Assembly: GCF_014647875.1 (NCBI RefSeq)
Contig: NZ_BMQA01000014.1
Coordinates: 1-64,000, forward strand
DNA length: 64,000 nt
Direction of reading: 5' to 3'
Origin: Streptomyces brasiliensis
GTDB taxonomy: Bacteria; Actinomycetota; Actinomycetes; Streptomycetales; Streptomycetaceae
Shown here: positions 51,222 through 60,786 of the stretch, in pieces
Numbering within the stretch: the first letter of the stretch is position 1
Layout of the letters: each line of letters begins with the position of its first letter
Position numbers and translations under genes: made by a program
The notes under the pieces: model-generated
Told to the model about the DNA's origin: nothing
What the model saw: the letters and a program-made list of their open reading frames with translations, nothing else
The model's database searches: none

Positions 51222-54128
51222 TCAGGCGCAGGTGCCCGCCGGGTGGCTCCGGGTCACCAGGTCGGTGTCGGTCGTCGTGGTGTCCATCCACAGCACACGG
51301 CTGCCGGTGTCCGCCGCCGCGTTGGACTGCTGGCCGACGCTGCAGGAGACGCGGCCGAGCGGGGCGCCGTCCGGGGTGAACTGGTAGAGCTTGGCCAGGG
51401 AGTCGTTGGGGTCGTCGAAGACCTGGCCCCACGAGGGATAGACGGTCAGGGTGACCGCGGAGTCCGTGGCGGCGAGGCCGTAGGCGGGCGTGGCGCGGTC
51501 GCTCTTCTCCGGGATGACGTCGGTGACCACCGGACCGTCAGGACCGTCGAGGTGCGCCCGGCGCAGGGTGGTCTGGTCCCGGTCGGTGTAGTCGGTGTCG
51601 ATGAGCCAGTACACGTCCGACGAGGTCATCACCGGGGTGCTGATCCACTCCGGCTGCGAGGGCGTGCCCAGGGCCGTGGTCGTGCCGCTCGCGATGTCGT
51701 ACATCTCGACCTGGATCCCGTACTTCCCGTCGAACAGGCCGTCTTGGATGTACGCGATGCGCCCGTTCTTCACGACCGGTTGGGACGCCTGGTTGTAGTC
51801 GCGGCCGATCGGCACCTGCTGCGGGGCGGTGGCATCACCCTTGAGGTAGTAGACCCGCAGCCGTCCGGTCGCCGGGTCCCGGTAGGACCAGGCCACGGTG
51901 TCGCCGTCGACACTCACGCCGGTGACCTCGGAGGGGGCGCTGAACAGGGTCTCCGGCTTACCGCCCGACACCGGCGCCGACATGATGTCGTACGTGTGGG
52001 ACCACGGGTCGTCGGGGACGTTGCCGACCGCCACCCAGACGACGCGCTTGCCGTCGGTGACCGCGCTCATGTGGCTCCGGCCGTCGTCCGGGGAGACCTG
52101 GTGCGGCCGGCCCTTGCCGTCGATACGGCCCACCCACACCGAGTACGGGTCGACGCCGTCGGGGCTGGACTTCGGCACCGCCCACCAACCGCCTCCGGCG
52201 CTGGGCGTGTTGCCGGTGCCGACGTACTGCGGCAGCGTGCCGAGCCTGCCGAGCAGCACATTGCTGTCCAGGCCGAGGCCCTTCTCCCAGCCCGGGACGA
52301 TGCCGTGGGCGTCGAAGGCCCCCTTCACGACGTCCAGCCGGCCGTCCTTGACGCCGAGCGACCTGGCCGCGGCGATGACCGCGTCCCGGCCTTCCTCGAA
52401 GCCGTCGAGCGGGGTGATGTAGGAGGTCAGCGCCCGGTAGACGATTTTGTCGGCCAGTGCGCCGCCGAGGCTCTCGCGGATGTCCCACAGCGCGCCGCTG
52501 AAGATCGTGGAGTTGAGGTGCACGCCGCCGTTGTCGCCGGCCGCGCCGAGGGGCACGCCGAGGAAGTGAGCCGTCGTGGCACCGTCGTTGAGGTCGCGGA
52601 ACGCGCACTGCCGGGGCGTACGGGTCCGGCACAGGTCGCCACCGATCAGGCCCGCGTCGGGGTCGCTCATCGGCGTGTGGTTGACGGTGACGTCGATGAC
52701 GTTGCCGAAGTAGTCGGCCAGCGCCTCGTTCATGGCGCCGGACTGGCCCGAGTACACGAGGTTCGCGGTGTGCTCGACCACGCCGTGGGTCATCTCATGG
52801 CCCACCACGTCCAGGTCGGAGGCGAGCGATCGGTACTCGGCGTCTCCGGTGCCGTACACCATCTTGGTGTGGTCCCAGAAGGCGTTGACGAACGGGTTGC
52901 CGTAATCCGTCACGCCGACCAGGGAGTTGATGGCCATGCCCTGGCCGTCGAGGCTGTTGCGCTGGAAGGTGTCGCGGTAGAACTCGTACACCTTGCCCGC
53001 CGCCCAGTGCGCGTCGACGGCGCCGGAGTCGGTCAGGTCGGAACCGATCTGCGGGGTGGGCGAGGTGAACGGCACGACGGTGTCGGGCCACTGGCCGGAG
53101 ACGTCCTGGTACCAGACGCTGGAGGCGTCCCAGGTCTGGATGACGTTGTGCTGCTTGGTGTCGGCCATGTGCGCGGTGTCGCGCAGCAGGTAGGTGCCGG
53201 TGGCGTCGTCCTTCGTGAGGTTCAGCGGCACGGTGGAGCCGTTGAGCAGAGTGCCGCTTCCCGTGACGCTCGCCGACCCGCCCTCCGAGCCTGACGGGGA
53301 CGCGGACCGGTCGGCCTTGCTCTGCTTCGCCGGCGTGCCGCTCGGGCGGGCGCCGGCGGTCTGCCCCGGCGCGGTGAAGGTGGGCAACCCGCCGGACTCG
53401 AACAGCGCCATACCGGTGGCGGCGTCGACGTACACCTCCTGCACGACCGGCGCGCCGGTGGCCGGGTCGGAGCCGCGCACGGTGACATGGCGGGCCAGGA
53501 CTCCCTTGCCCGTGGGCAGGATCGTCAGACCGCGGTCGACGCCTGTCAGGGCATCCGAGCCGCTCTTGGCGTGGCTGGGGAGATAGCCGCCCCTGGCCAG
53601 CTCACTGCGCACGTGCTGCACCGCGTCGTCCGCGGCGGTCTTGGCGGGGAGGGTGTCCTTGCCGGTGTCGACATCGAGATCGGTGAAGTAGGAGCCGGAT
53701 GTGCCGGTGACGGTCCGCTTGCCGTCCTTGTGCGTCATGCGCACCACGTACTGGGCGCCCAGGACCGGCACTCCCCGGTACTTCTGGTCCAGACGCACCG
53801 TCTCGGCGCCGTCGGCGCCCGCCGTCACGGTGTCCGCGACCAGGTCCCGGTCGGGGGACGGAATGTGGTACCGGTCCTTGTGGCCCGCCAGATGGGTACG
53901 GGCCGCGGTCGCGGCCGGCACGGACGCGTCCACCGCGTCGGCCAGCCCGTCGACCAGTGCGGGTGTGTCTGTCGCCGGTTCCGCGGCATCACTGCCCACG
54001 ATCGGCGGCGTGGCCGCATGCGCGGGAGTGCTCACGCCGACGGCCAGGAGGACCGTCGCAGCGAGTAGGGCGACCGGACCGGCGTGGCCGGGTCTACGGA
54101 CAAGTCGATGGCGTATGTGAGATGGCAT
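51222..54128 (-). CDS. Secreted M4 (thermolysin-family) metalloprotease with C-terminal beta-propeller-like domain
   Basis: A signal peptide (residues 16-39) is followed by an FTP-type propeptide (about 75-250), a Ser/Gly linker and the M4 catalytic domain. Zinc ligands are H444-E-M-T-H448 in VVGHEMTHGVVEHTA and Glu468 in MNEALADYFG. His537 in DNGGVHLNS is the transition-state His. From about 640 on there are repeated strands like TolB/propeller blades (WWAVPKSSPDGVDPYSVWVG, MSAVTDGKRVVWVAVGN and others). ATG 54128 lies 10 nt after GGAGG; a TTG six bases upstream is in frame. At 968 residues it is longer than ordinary thermolysins because of the propeller. Extracellular protein degradation is expected. 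Confidence 0.92.
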   Translation of the reverse strand: MPSHIRHRLVRRPGHAGPVALLAATVLLAVGVSTPAHAATPPIVGSDAAEPATDTPALVDGLADAVDASVPAATAARTHLAGHKDRYHIPSPDRDLVADTVTAGADGAETVRLDQKYRGVPVLGAQYVVRMTHKDGKRTVTGTSGSYFTDLDVDTGKDTLPAKTAADDAVQHVRSELARGGYLPSHAKSGSDALTGVDRGLTILPTGKGVLARHVTVRGSDPATGAPVVQEVYVDAATGMALFESGGLPTFTAPGQTAGARPSGTPAKQSKADRSASPSGSEGGSASVTGSGTLLNGSTVPLNLTKDDATGTYLLRDTAHMADTKQHNVIQTWDASSVWYQDVSGQWPDTVVPFTSPTPQIGSDLTDSGAVDAHWAAGKVYEFYRDTFQRNSLDGQGMAINSLVGVTDYGNPFVNAFWDHTKMVYGTGDAEYRSLASDLDVVGHEMTHGVVEHTANLVYSGQSGAMNEALADYFGNVIDVTVNHTPMSDPDAGLIGGDLCRTRTPRQCAFRDLNDGATTAHFLGVPLGAAGDNGGVHLNSTIFSGALWDIRESLGGALADKIVYRALTSYITPLDGFEEGRDAVIAAARSLGVKDGRLDVVKGAFDAHGIVPGWEKGLGLDSNVLLGRLGTLPQYVGTGNTPSAGGGWWAVPKSSPDGVDPYSVWVGRIDGKGRPHQVSPDDGRSHMSAVTDGKRVVWVAVGNVPDDPWSHTYDIMSAPVSGGKPETLFSAPSEVTGVSVDGDTVAWSYRDPATGRLRVYYLKGDATAPQQVPIGRDYNQASQPVVKNGRIAYIQDGLFDGKYGIQVEMYDIASGTTTALGTPSQPEWISTPVMTSSDVYWLIDTDYTDRDQTTLRRAHLDGPDGPVVTDVIPEKSDRATPAYGLAATDSAVTLTVYPSWGQVFDDPNDSLAKLYQFTPDGAPLGRVSCSVGQQSNAAADTGSRVLWMDTTTTDTDLVTRSHPAGTCA

Positions 54129-54828
54129 GGACAAGGTGCCTCCGACGGCCCGGCGCAGCCCGGGCCCGGTAGTGGGGCGTCAGTTGAGCAGCGCACCAGC
54201 GCGCCCGCGGCTCGCCCTGCACCTTCGCTGCCACACGTGCACCATGACAAGGACAAGTCGAAGGGGAATACGTGCAGTTGCGCAGGTGTGAAACCGCGCC
54301 TTGGGTCAGGACCATCCGGGCGGACATGTGTCGGCCGCACCGGCGCCCGGGCGACCTGCCCGGACCGGACACCCCGAACAGCGGGTCCGGCTGCCGTAGC
54401 GTGAGGTCGGCAACACCGTGCCCGACCGGCCGAACAGACGTGGGTTCAGCCCGGTCAACGGAGGTGTTTCCAGGACGGCTCGACATCCTGAACACTTCCG
54501 TCACAACACGAACATCTCACCCCTGACCAGCAGTTACGGGTCATCCCTCGAGCCGCGTCGTACGTGGCTCGAGGGATCGACTGCTCGAGCCGTCCCCGGA
54601 CGGGCGAGGCATGAGGCAGGGCTGACACGACATCCGAAAACTGATCGAAAATGGTCAAAGTCCGGCAGGTAAAGATCTGTTCATGATCTATTCGAACCTT
54701 AGCAAAGGCAGTTCCGGCTGTCGCGATCACTCCCGCTGCAAATCCGCAGTCGGAGGCACCGTGGCCTCCAGCCTCCCCGTATCAGCAGCCGTCGCCATCC
54801 GCAGACGGCTGCACGGAAGGACCCGGGA
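54129..54828. other. Divergent intergenic region between two M4-type genes
   Basis: No gene is recognised in these 700 nt. Promoters of the protease (minus) and the truncated relative (plus) should be here. The stretch 54630-54720 is lower in GC, and a perfect inverted repeat lies at 54543-54577. Confidence 0.5.
54543..54577. repeat. Perfect inverted repeat
   Basis: ATCCCTCGAGCC (54543-54554) and GGCTCGAGGGAT (54566-54577) form a 12-bp stem with an 11-nt loop, mid-way between two divergent genes. It could be a transcription terminator of a lost gene or an operator. Confidence 0.6.
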
Positions 54829-55653
54829 TTGAATTCCTCCAGTAACAGGGCTGCGTTCTCACCGGGTTCGCACCGGCCCCGACGGCGCCCGGCAGCGACC
54901 GCGGTGATCACGGCCGCAGCACTCGCGTTCTCCGCACTGCCCGCCGCCTCCGCCGGCGCTGCCTCCGCTTCCGACGCATCTGGGAACACCCGGAAATTGG
55001 GAGCGCTCCCCCAGATCAAAGCGACAACCAGGCAGGGCGCCGGGGCCGTTCGCCTGTCGCCTGGACACCGCCAACGGCTGCTCGACCAGGCGGCCAACGC
55101 GGCGCCGGACACCGCTCGTTCTCTGAAGCTCGGCCCCCACGAGAAACTGATCCCGAAGGACGTCATCAAGGACGCCGACCGGACGATTCACACCCGCTAC
55201 GAGCGGACGTACGCCGGACTGCCCGTGATCGGCGGTGACCTGGTGGTCCATCAGCGGCCCGGGGCCCGCACCGTCACCTACGCCGCCAAGCAGAAGGTGA
55301 CCCTGCCGACGACCACGGCCAAGGTGCCGGCCTCAACGGCGAAGAAGTCGGCCCTGAGCAAGGCCACGGCGAAGGGTACCCGCAAGGCCGGCGCGCACAC
55401 GGCCCCCCGCCAGGTCGTCTGGATGATGGGCGATCGGCCGAAGCTGGCCTGGGAGTCGGTCGTCACCGGCGTACAGCAGGGCGGGTCCCCCAGCGAACGC
55501 CACGTCGTGACCGACGCCGCGAGCGGCGCCACCCTGGAAAACGCCGAACAGGTGGAGTCCGCCCAGGGCAACAGCCTCTACAGCGGGCAGGTCACGATCG
55601 GCTCCGCCCGCCAGGACGACGGCCGGGTAGAGAGCGGAACGGCCACTGCTTGA
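54829..55653 (+). pseudogene. M4 metalloprotease truncated to signal and propeptide
   Basis: The frame starts at TTG 54829 (after GGAAGGACC) and has a signal segment (AATAVITAAALAFSALPAAS). An FTP/PepSY propeptide follows (ERTYAGLPVIGGDLVVHQRP, LAWESVVTGVQQGGSPSERH, VVTDAASGATLENAEQVESA), ending with GNSLYSGQVTIGS. In M4 proteases this last motif opens the catalytic domain. Here a stop comes after 274 residues and no HExxH motif follows. It is either a 3'-deleted gene or a free-standing propeptide that could act as an inhibitor or chaperone for the neighbouring protease. Confidence 0.78.
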
Positions 55654-55679
55654 TCACCAGAGGGTGTGGCCCCTGGAAA

Positions 55680-56075
55680 TCAGGCGGTGGCCGCGCGCCT
55701 TGACGCGGCGTCGATCAAGTCGATGACGGACTTCTCCCCGATGTCGACGGGGAACTCACGGCACCAGCACACGACTTGCTCACGGTCCGTCCCGCCCGTG
55801 ATGCGACCCCGGCCCTCGGGGCGCGACCGCGGAGGGGTGAGCGTGCCGAGACCGCCGCGCGGAGTGCGATAAGAGATGGCGCGGACCTCGCCTCCTGACT
55901 CCAGTCGGCCGAAGACGGTGGCTTCGGCACCGTGTGGGTCCGCCCCGCGTGTTCGCAGATTCTCGATGTCCGCCAGCGGCGTGTTGTGCAGGGCGGCCCG
56001 CGAGCGCAGGAAGTCTCCGGCGTGGGCGAGAAAGTCGTCGATGTCGTCGGTGAGGTGCCAGCCATCCGGGCACAT
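55680..56075 (-). pseudogene. GNAT acetyltransferase, N-terminal part only
   Basis: From ATG 56075 the product reads HLTDDIDDFLAHAGDFLRSR and PLADIENLRTRGADPHGAEA, the N-terminal half typical of Streptomyces two-part GNAT proteins, and ends DREQVVCWCREFPVDIGEKS. The catalytic acetyl-CoA-binding domain is missing and the middle has lost some 40 residues. Non-functional remnant. Confidence 0.6.
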
Positions 56076-56217
56076 GCTTCATGATCCCTGATGTATTCGA
56101 CTCAAAGGAGCACTTACCCAGAGCTGAGACGTCACCTCGACTGGTCCAACGCCGTTCAGCCACACGACCGGCAGCTCTTGCAGCCCTGGGGCGTGCAGTC
56201 AGACGGCTCACCCGGTT

Positions 56218-56958
56218 CTACAGGTCGGTGATGAGAAGCCGGTAGCCGGCATCGAGTGTTTCGCGGTGGAGCAGGTCGGCATGGCGGTGGTGCCACCGGC
56301 CGGAGGACAGGTCGTCGGACAGCCGGGCCAAACCGGGCTGGATGACTTCGTCGCTGGTCCGGGCGAACAACGAGATGCCGGCCCGCACGTGCGGATCGAG
56401 GTATGCCTCGGGTCGGCGCCAGAAGGCGGCGAGGAATCCGTCGGCGCAGTCGTGCGGGACGGGGACGGTCTCGATGCGGGCGCCCCCCAACAGCGTGACC
56501 AGGCGGTCGAGGCCCACAACTCGTGTGTCGTCGACCGCGGCTGCCTCGGGCAGGTACTCGTCCAACAGCCAGAACCTGCGGTTGATGTCGTGGTCGAAGG
56601 TGAAGATGACGATCCGTCGCCGGGCGATGCGGCGGAGTTCCCCGATGCCGGCTTCCAGGTCGCGCCAGTGGTGCACGGTCAGGAGGGCCATCACGGCGTC
56701 GGCCGAGTCGTCAGGCAGAGGGATCGACTCCGCAGATGCCTCCAGAGCCCGCGCGGATCCGGCCGGACGCTGCGCGATCATCACCGAGCTGGGTTCGACA
56801 GCCAGCACCGTTCGTGACGGTTCATAGGAGCCAGTGCCGGCTCCCACGTTGATCACGGTAGCGGCATCACCGAGGGCGTGATGGATCCTGGCGGCGATTC
56901 GGGGGTCCGGTCTCCGGGTGTCAGCGTAGGTGGCACCAATGCTGTTGTAAGTCACCAC
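56218..56958 (-). CDS. Class I SAM-dependent methyltransferase
   Basis: The 246-residue product has the SAM motif VINVGAGTGS (residues 35-44), the post-motif acidic residue in LAVEPSSVM, and LTVHHWRDLEAGIGELRRIA. It is clearly paralogous to the methyltransferase half of the MerR fusion at 58963. Shared blocks include PRIAARI..ALGDA, VGAGTGSYEP, DCADGF..A.WRRPEAYLD.HVR and L.DDLSSGRW. Substrate unknown. GTG 56958 or GTG 56955 both fit; no good ribosome binding site is seen. The frame continues open far upstream but without coding character. Confidence 0.85.
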   Translation of the reverse strand: MVTYNSIGATYADTRRPDPRIAARIHHALGDAATVINVGAGTGSYEPSRTVLAVEPSSVMIAQRPAGSARALEASAESIPLPDDSADAVMALLTVHHWRDLEAGIGELRRIARRRIVIFTFDHDINRRFWLLDEYLPEAAAVDDTRVVGLDRLVTLLGGARIETVPVPHDCADGFLAAFWRRPEAYLDPHVRAGISLFARTSDEVIQPGLARLSDDLSSGRWHHRHADLLHRETLDAGYRLLITDL

Positions 56959-57249
56959 ATCACGCAGTATGCGGTACCGACCAGGTGCCTGCACGGGCTC
57001 GGCGGGCACAGGCTCCAACTGCTGGGCGGGCACGGCGGGTCGGCGACGGCGAGCGAGCCGCCGGTCGGGGGGCCGTGCCGATATAGCGTCCGGACGGCTC
57101 GGAGTTACGCAGCCCGCAGTCGCCGGCGTCTCACACCCGCGCTGCCGAAGATCGAGTTCATCGCGAACTCCGTCATGGAGTTCATCGCCGGTAGGTCCAG
57201 GACACCGTGAAGACATCCACCATTCACCGGTGAATACGACGATGCGAAC

Positions 57250-58624
57250 ATGAACAGACGTCTCATTCCCGCCCTCGCCGCCGGTGTCGGGGCGCTCATG
57301 GCCACCACCGCGCTGCCGGCCCAGGCCGCCGACGGGACACGCGAGGGGAAGCCCCTCGTCGAGAGCTACGGCACCAAGGCCGTCTACGAACCCCAGCAGC
57401 TTGCGCAGACGTACGAGAAGGCCCCCAAGGGGTTCACCCCCGTCTTCACGCAGATCGTCTCCCGGCACGGCTCCCGCGCCGCCAGCGACAGCGCGGACGG
57501 AGACCTGATCCTGAAGCTGTGGCAGCAGGCCGAGAGCGAGGGTCAACTCACCCAGGAGGGACGCCTGTTCGGGCCCAAGGTGCAGGCGCTGCTCGACGCC
57601 ATGTCGAAGGTGGGCTACGGCGAACTGAGCGGCCGTGGCAAGCAGGAGCTGCGGGACGAGGCCGTGCGGATGGAGCAGCGGCTGCCCGGCCTGTTCGACG
57701 AGATCGCCAGCGACGGCGAGCAGATCGACGTCGTGAGTTCCGGTGTCACCCGGGCCACGGACAGCGGCACGGCCTTCACGAACGGCCTGACGGACGGCGA
57801 CCCGGAGCTGAAGCCGCTGATCGGCCCCACCCGCACCGACAAGGACCTGCTCTACTTCCACAAGGCCGACGGTGGCGCCGCGTACCGCGACTACATCGAC
57901 AACGACGAGCGCCTCGCGAACACCCTCGAGAGCATCACCGAGCAGCCCGCCACCGAGGAGGCCTCCGAGCGCGTCCTGCGGAAGATCTTCACCGCGGACT
58001 TCGTACGGCGCGTCGCCGACGGCGAGTTCGCGTCCGTCGGCAGTGCCTACGAGGCTGCCCTCGCCGTCTACAACCTCTACGCCATCGCGCCCGCCATGGG
58101 CAACGAGAGCCCCGGCGGCAGGGGTTGGGGCATGGACCGCTTCATCTCCCCTCGCGACGCGGCCTGGTTCGGCTACCTCGGACACTGAGGACTTCTACGA
58201 GAAGGGCCCCGGCTTCGCCGGCAGCGACATCACGTACAAGATGGCAGGCGTCCTCCTCGACGACCTCTTCAAGAAGGCCGAGGCCAAGCGCGACGGCACC
58301 AGCGATCTTGGCGCCGAACTCCGCTTCACCCACGCCGAGGAGATCATCCCCCTCGCCGCCCTGATGGGCCTCCCGGAGAGCACCCAGGGCGTCACCGAGG
58401 AGCAGCCCTTCACCTACGCCACCAACCCCTGGCGCGGCTCCGACGTCGCCCCGCTCGGCGCCAACGTCCAGTGGGACCTCTACCGCAAGGGCAACAGCTA
58501 CCTGGTGCGGATGCTCTACAACGAGAAGGAGACCGCCTTCAAGGCCGGCTGCGTCCCGGTGTCCAAGGGCAGCAAGTTCTACGACCTGGACGAACTGGAG
58601 CGCTGCTTCGGCCGTACGAACTGA
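57250..58624 (+). pseudogene. Secreted histidine acid phosphatase, frameshifted
   Basis: From ATG 57250 there is a signal peptide (residues 4-26, ending PAQAA), then the catalytic VSRHGSRAA (RHG motif) near residue 75 and a long helical insert, until a stop at 58186 after GYLGH. In the next frame the sequence goes on SDTEDFYEKGPGFAGSDITY, the proton-donor motif THAEEIIPL (HAE) and the C-terminal end FYDLDELERCF. A 2-nt deletion near 58178 joins the two frames. Histidine-type phosphatases of this group release phosphate outside the cell. Either a recent inactivation or a sequencing error. Confidence 0.85.
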
Positions 58625-58766
58625 CGCGAGCACCGGCAGACCCGGACAGCGGACCTACTCGGCTCTGTCCGAATACGTCCGCTCTGGGGGCCGACGGTTC
58701 GGCCCTCAGCGGCTGGGCTCGGTGACCGTTCGCCAGCGGGCCACGGCCGTCGACGTGAGGGCGCCA

Positions 58767-58784
58767 AGAGCCCACCTGGGCTCT
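58767..58784 (+). terminator. Small stem-loop downstream of histidine phosphatase
   Basis: AGAGCCCA (58767-58774) and TGGGCTCT (58777-58784) form a perfect 8-bp stem. Position 140 nt after the phosphatase stop fits a terminator, though the loop is only 2 nt. Confidence 0.45.
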
Positions 58785-58924
58785 CGGCTCCGTCACAGCT
58801 GAGAACACCACCGACCGCGTGATCGCCTTGACAGGCTCTGGCAGGCAGCCTCGCCGAGCCGGATTCTGCGGGCGATGCCGAGCCTGCTCATGGTCCGCCA
58901 CGCGCGGTACGGGGGGCGAAGCTC

Positions 58925-58955
58925 TTGACCCTCACGTGGCGTCATGCCGCATTGT
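58925..58955 (+). promoter_or_regulatory. MerR-type promoter with 19-bp spacer
   Basis: TTGACC (58925-58930), a 19-nt spacer containing CTCACGTGGCGTCATG, and CATTGT (58950-58955). MerR-family promoters characteristically have 19-20-bp spacers with a palindromic operator between the hexamers, and CCTCACG/CGT resembles the TipA-type operator half. Transcription would begin close to the GTG at 58963, suggesting a leaderless mRNA. Inferred from sequence only. Confidence 0.55.
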
Positions 58956-58962
58956 CTGTGGC

Positions 58963-60078
58963 GTGGAAGAGCACCTGACCGTGGGACGTGTGGCCGAGCT
59001 GGCCGGTGTGAGCGTCCGCACGCTGCATCACTACGACGAGATCGGCCTCGTACAGCCGTCCGCGCGGACCGCGGCCGGGTACCGGGCCTACTCGGCGGGC
59101 GACGTGGAGCGACTGCGGGAGGTGCTCGCCTACCGGCGGCTGGGTTTCGGTTTGCGCGAGATCGCGGATCTGGTTGACGACCCGGCCACCGACGCGGTCG
59201 CGCACCTGCGCCGGCTGCGCGGTCTGCTGCTGGAACAGCGCGACCGCGCAGCTGCCATGGTGACGGCCATAGACAGGGAACTGGAGGCACGGGCGATGGG
59301 GATCAGGACGACGCCGGAGGAACAACTGGAAGTGTTCGGCACGCAGTTGTACGAAGCGATCGGGTCCGCTTACCCGGCGACGCGGCGCACCGAGCCGCGG
59401 ATCGCCGCGAGGATCTGGGATGCGCTCGGGGACGCGCGGACGGTGCTGAACGTCGGGGCCGGCACCGGCTCCTACGAGCCGCCCGACCGCGCCGTCACGG
59501 CGGTGGAACCGTCGGCGGTCATGCGGGCACTGCGTCCCGCGGGCGCGGCGCCGTGCGTGGCCGCCAGTGCGGAGAGCCTCCCGTTCGAGGACCAGTCCTT
59601 CGACGCCGCGATGGCGGTCAGCACCGTTCACCACTGGCCGGACCCGATCGCTGGGCTGCGCGAGATGCGACGCGTGGCCCGCCGCGTGGTGGTGTTCACG
59701 TACGACGCCAGTACGCCCGGCTGGCTCCAGCGGTTCTGGCTCACCCGCGACTACCTGCCTGAGTTCGCTGACCTTCTCGTCGGCTGGCCTTCACTGGCCG
59801 ACATGACCCGCCCGATCGGGGGCCGCGCGGAGCCGGTGCTCATCCCGTGGGACTGCGCCGACGGCTTCTTCGAGGCCCACTGGCGCCGGCCCGAGGCGTA
59901 CCTGGACGACCATGTGCGCCGCGCGGTATCGGTATGGACCAGAGTCGGACCGGAGGCCGAGCAGCGGGCGGTGAACAGCCTCCGCGACGACCTTTCCTCA
60001 GGCCGGTGGGCCGAGCGCAACCGCGACCTCGTCGCCCTCGACGCGGCAGAACTCGGCCTCCGCCTGCTCGTAGCCTGA
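58963..60078 (+). CDS. MerR-family regulator fused to SAM-dependent methyltransferase
   Basis: Residues 4-72 are a MerR HTH and wing (TVGRVAELAGVSVRTLHHYD, EIGLVQPSARTAAGYRAYSA). Residues 75-112 form the dimerising helix (LRRLRGLLLEQRDRAAAMVT). Then TTPEEQLEVFG (117-126), the point at which TipA-like regulators enter their TipAS drug-binding domain. Instead a complete class I methyltransferase follows, with VLNVGAGTGS (161-170) and DCADGFFEAHWRRPEAYLDD, paralogous to the 56218 gene. MerR proteins bend promoter DNA on ligand binding; here the effector domain may bind SAM or a methylated product. GTG 58963 is close behind a MerR-type promoter. Confidence 0.87.
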   Translation: MEEHLTVGRVAELAGVSVRTLHHYDEIGLVQPSARTAAGYRAYSAGDVERLREVLAYRRLGFGLREIADLVDDPATDAVAHLRRLRGLLLEQRDRAAAMVTAIDRELEARAMGIRTTPEEQLEVFGTQLYEAIGSAYPATRRTEPRIAARIWDALGDARTVLNVGAGTGSYEPPDRAVTAVEPSAVMRALRPAGAAPCVAASAESLPFEDQSFDAAMAVSTVHHWPDPIAGLREMRRVARRVVVFTYDASTPGWLQRFWLTRDYLPEFADLLVGWPSLADMTRPIGGRAEPVLIPWDCADGFFEAHWRRPEAYLDDHVRRAVSVWTRVGPEAEQRAVNSLRDDLSSGRWAERNRDLVALDAAELGLRLLVA

Positions 60079-60089
60079 GCCATCGTGCA

Positions 60090-60560
60090 CGAGAACGGCG
60101 CTGGGGCTCCATCGACCTGCTGGACATCCTGAAGTACGCCGAGTGCGACACCGAGTTCATCGCCGAGTTCACCTCGATGCCAACGAGGTGGACCGACAGT
60201 ACACCGACGCCCACGGAGCCTCCATCGTCGGCTTCGCCTTCACCCTCATGCTCGACTTCAAGCTCATGCCCAGGCTGAAGAACATCGGCTCCGCGAAGCT
60301 GTACCGTCCGGCCGCCGGGGAGGACGACACCAGCCCTCACCTCGCGCCGGTACCGTCCACCAAGACGATCAACTGGGACCTGATCCGTCACGGCGGCCCC
60401 AAGCAACCCACCTGCCAGGCGATCGAGGAGCTGGGCCGGGCTGTGCGCACAGCGTTCGTCTGCGTCCGCGAACAGGGACCTCTTCTACGGCAAGGACGGC
60501 GACCTGGCCGGACAGGACAAGGAGTCCCAACTGACCGCCCGCGGCCCCGTCGTGCCCCTC
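60090..60560 (+). pseudogene. Tn3-family transposase, collapsed by internal deletions
   Basis: Pieces of a roughly 1000-residue Tn3 transposase are in order but condensed: RWGSIDLLDILKYAECDTEF (about 60098), YTDAHGASIVGFAFTLML (about 60199), PRLKNIGSAKLYRPAAG (about 60270), TINWDLIR directly joined to GGPKQPTCQAIEELGRAVRT (about 60370-60450), and in another frame DLFYGKDGDLAGQDKESQ (about 60478-60530). The conserved regions between them are missing. No terminal repeats identified. Confidence 0.78.
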
Positions 60561-60786
60561 GCCGCGCACCCCCGAGGGCGAACCGGCTGCCGCCCCGGCG
60601 TGACGGGCTGACTCAGCCGGTGCCGTGGACGACGGTGGCGTTCCGCACGATCGTCATCTTGTGGGGGACCGGGCTCCCCCGCGACGGAAACTCGGATGCG
60701 GGTGCCGCACGGCCACTCTAGGCTGCGCTCGCGCGGGGAGGGCGAGGCGCCGTATCGACCGTCAGTGGATCGGAGATGCACGGGGT

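Noticed and set aside
50712..53294. 860-codon frame on the plus strand
   Set aside because: It lies entirely opposite the M4 protease gene (minus), which has clear catalytic motifs; the frame is a high-GC shadow rich in Arg, Val and Gly.
56959..58185. Upstream extension of the methyltransferase frame on the minus strand
   Set aside because: It is antisense to the histidine phosphatase gene and has no coding character; the methyltransferase itself starts at about 56958.
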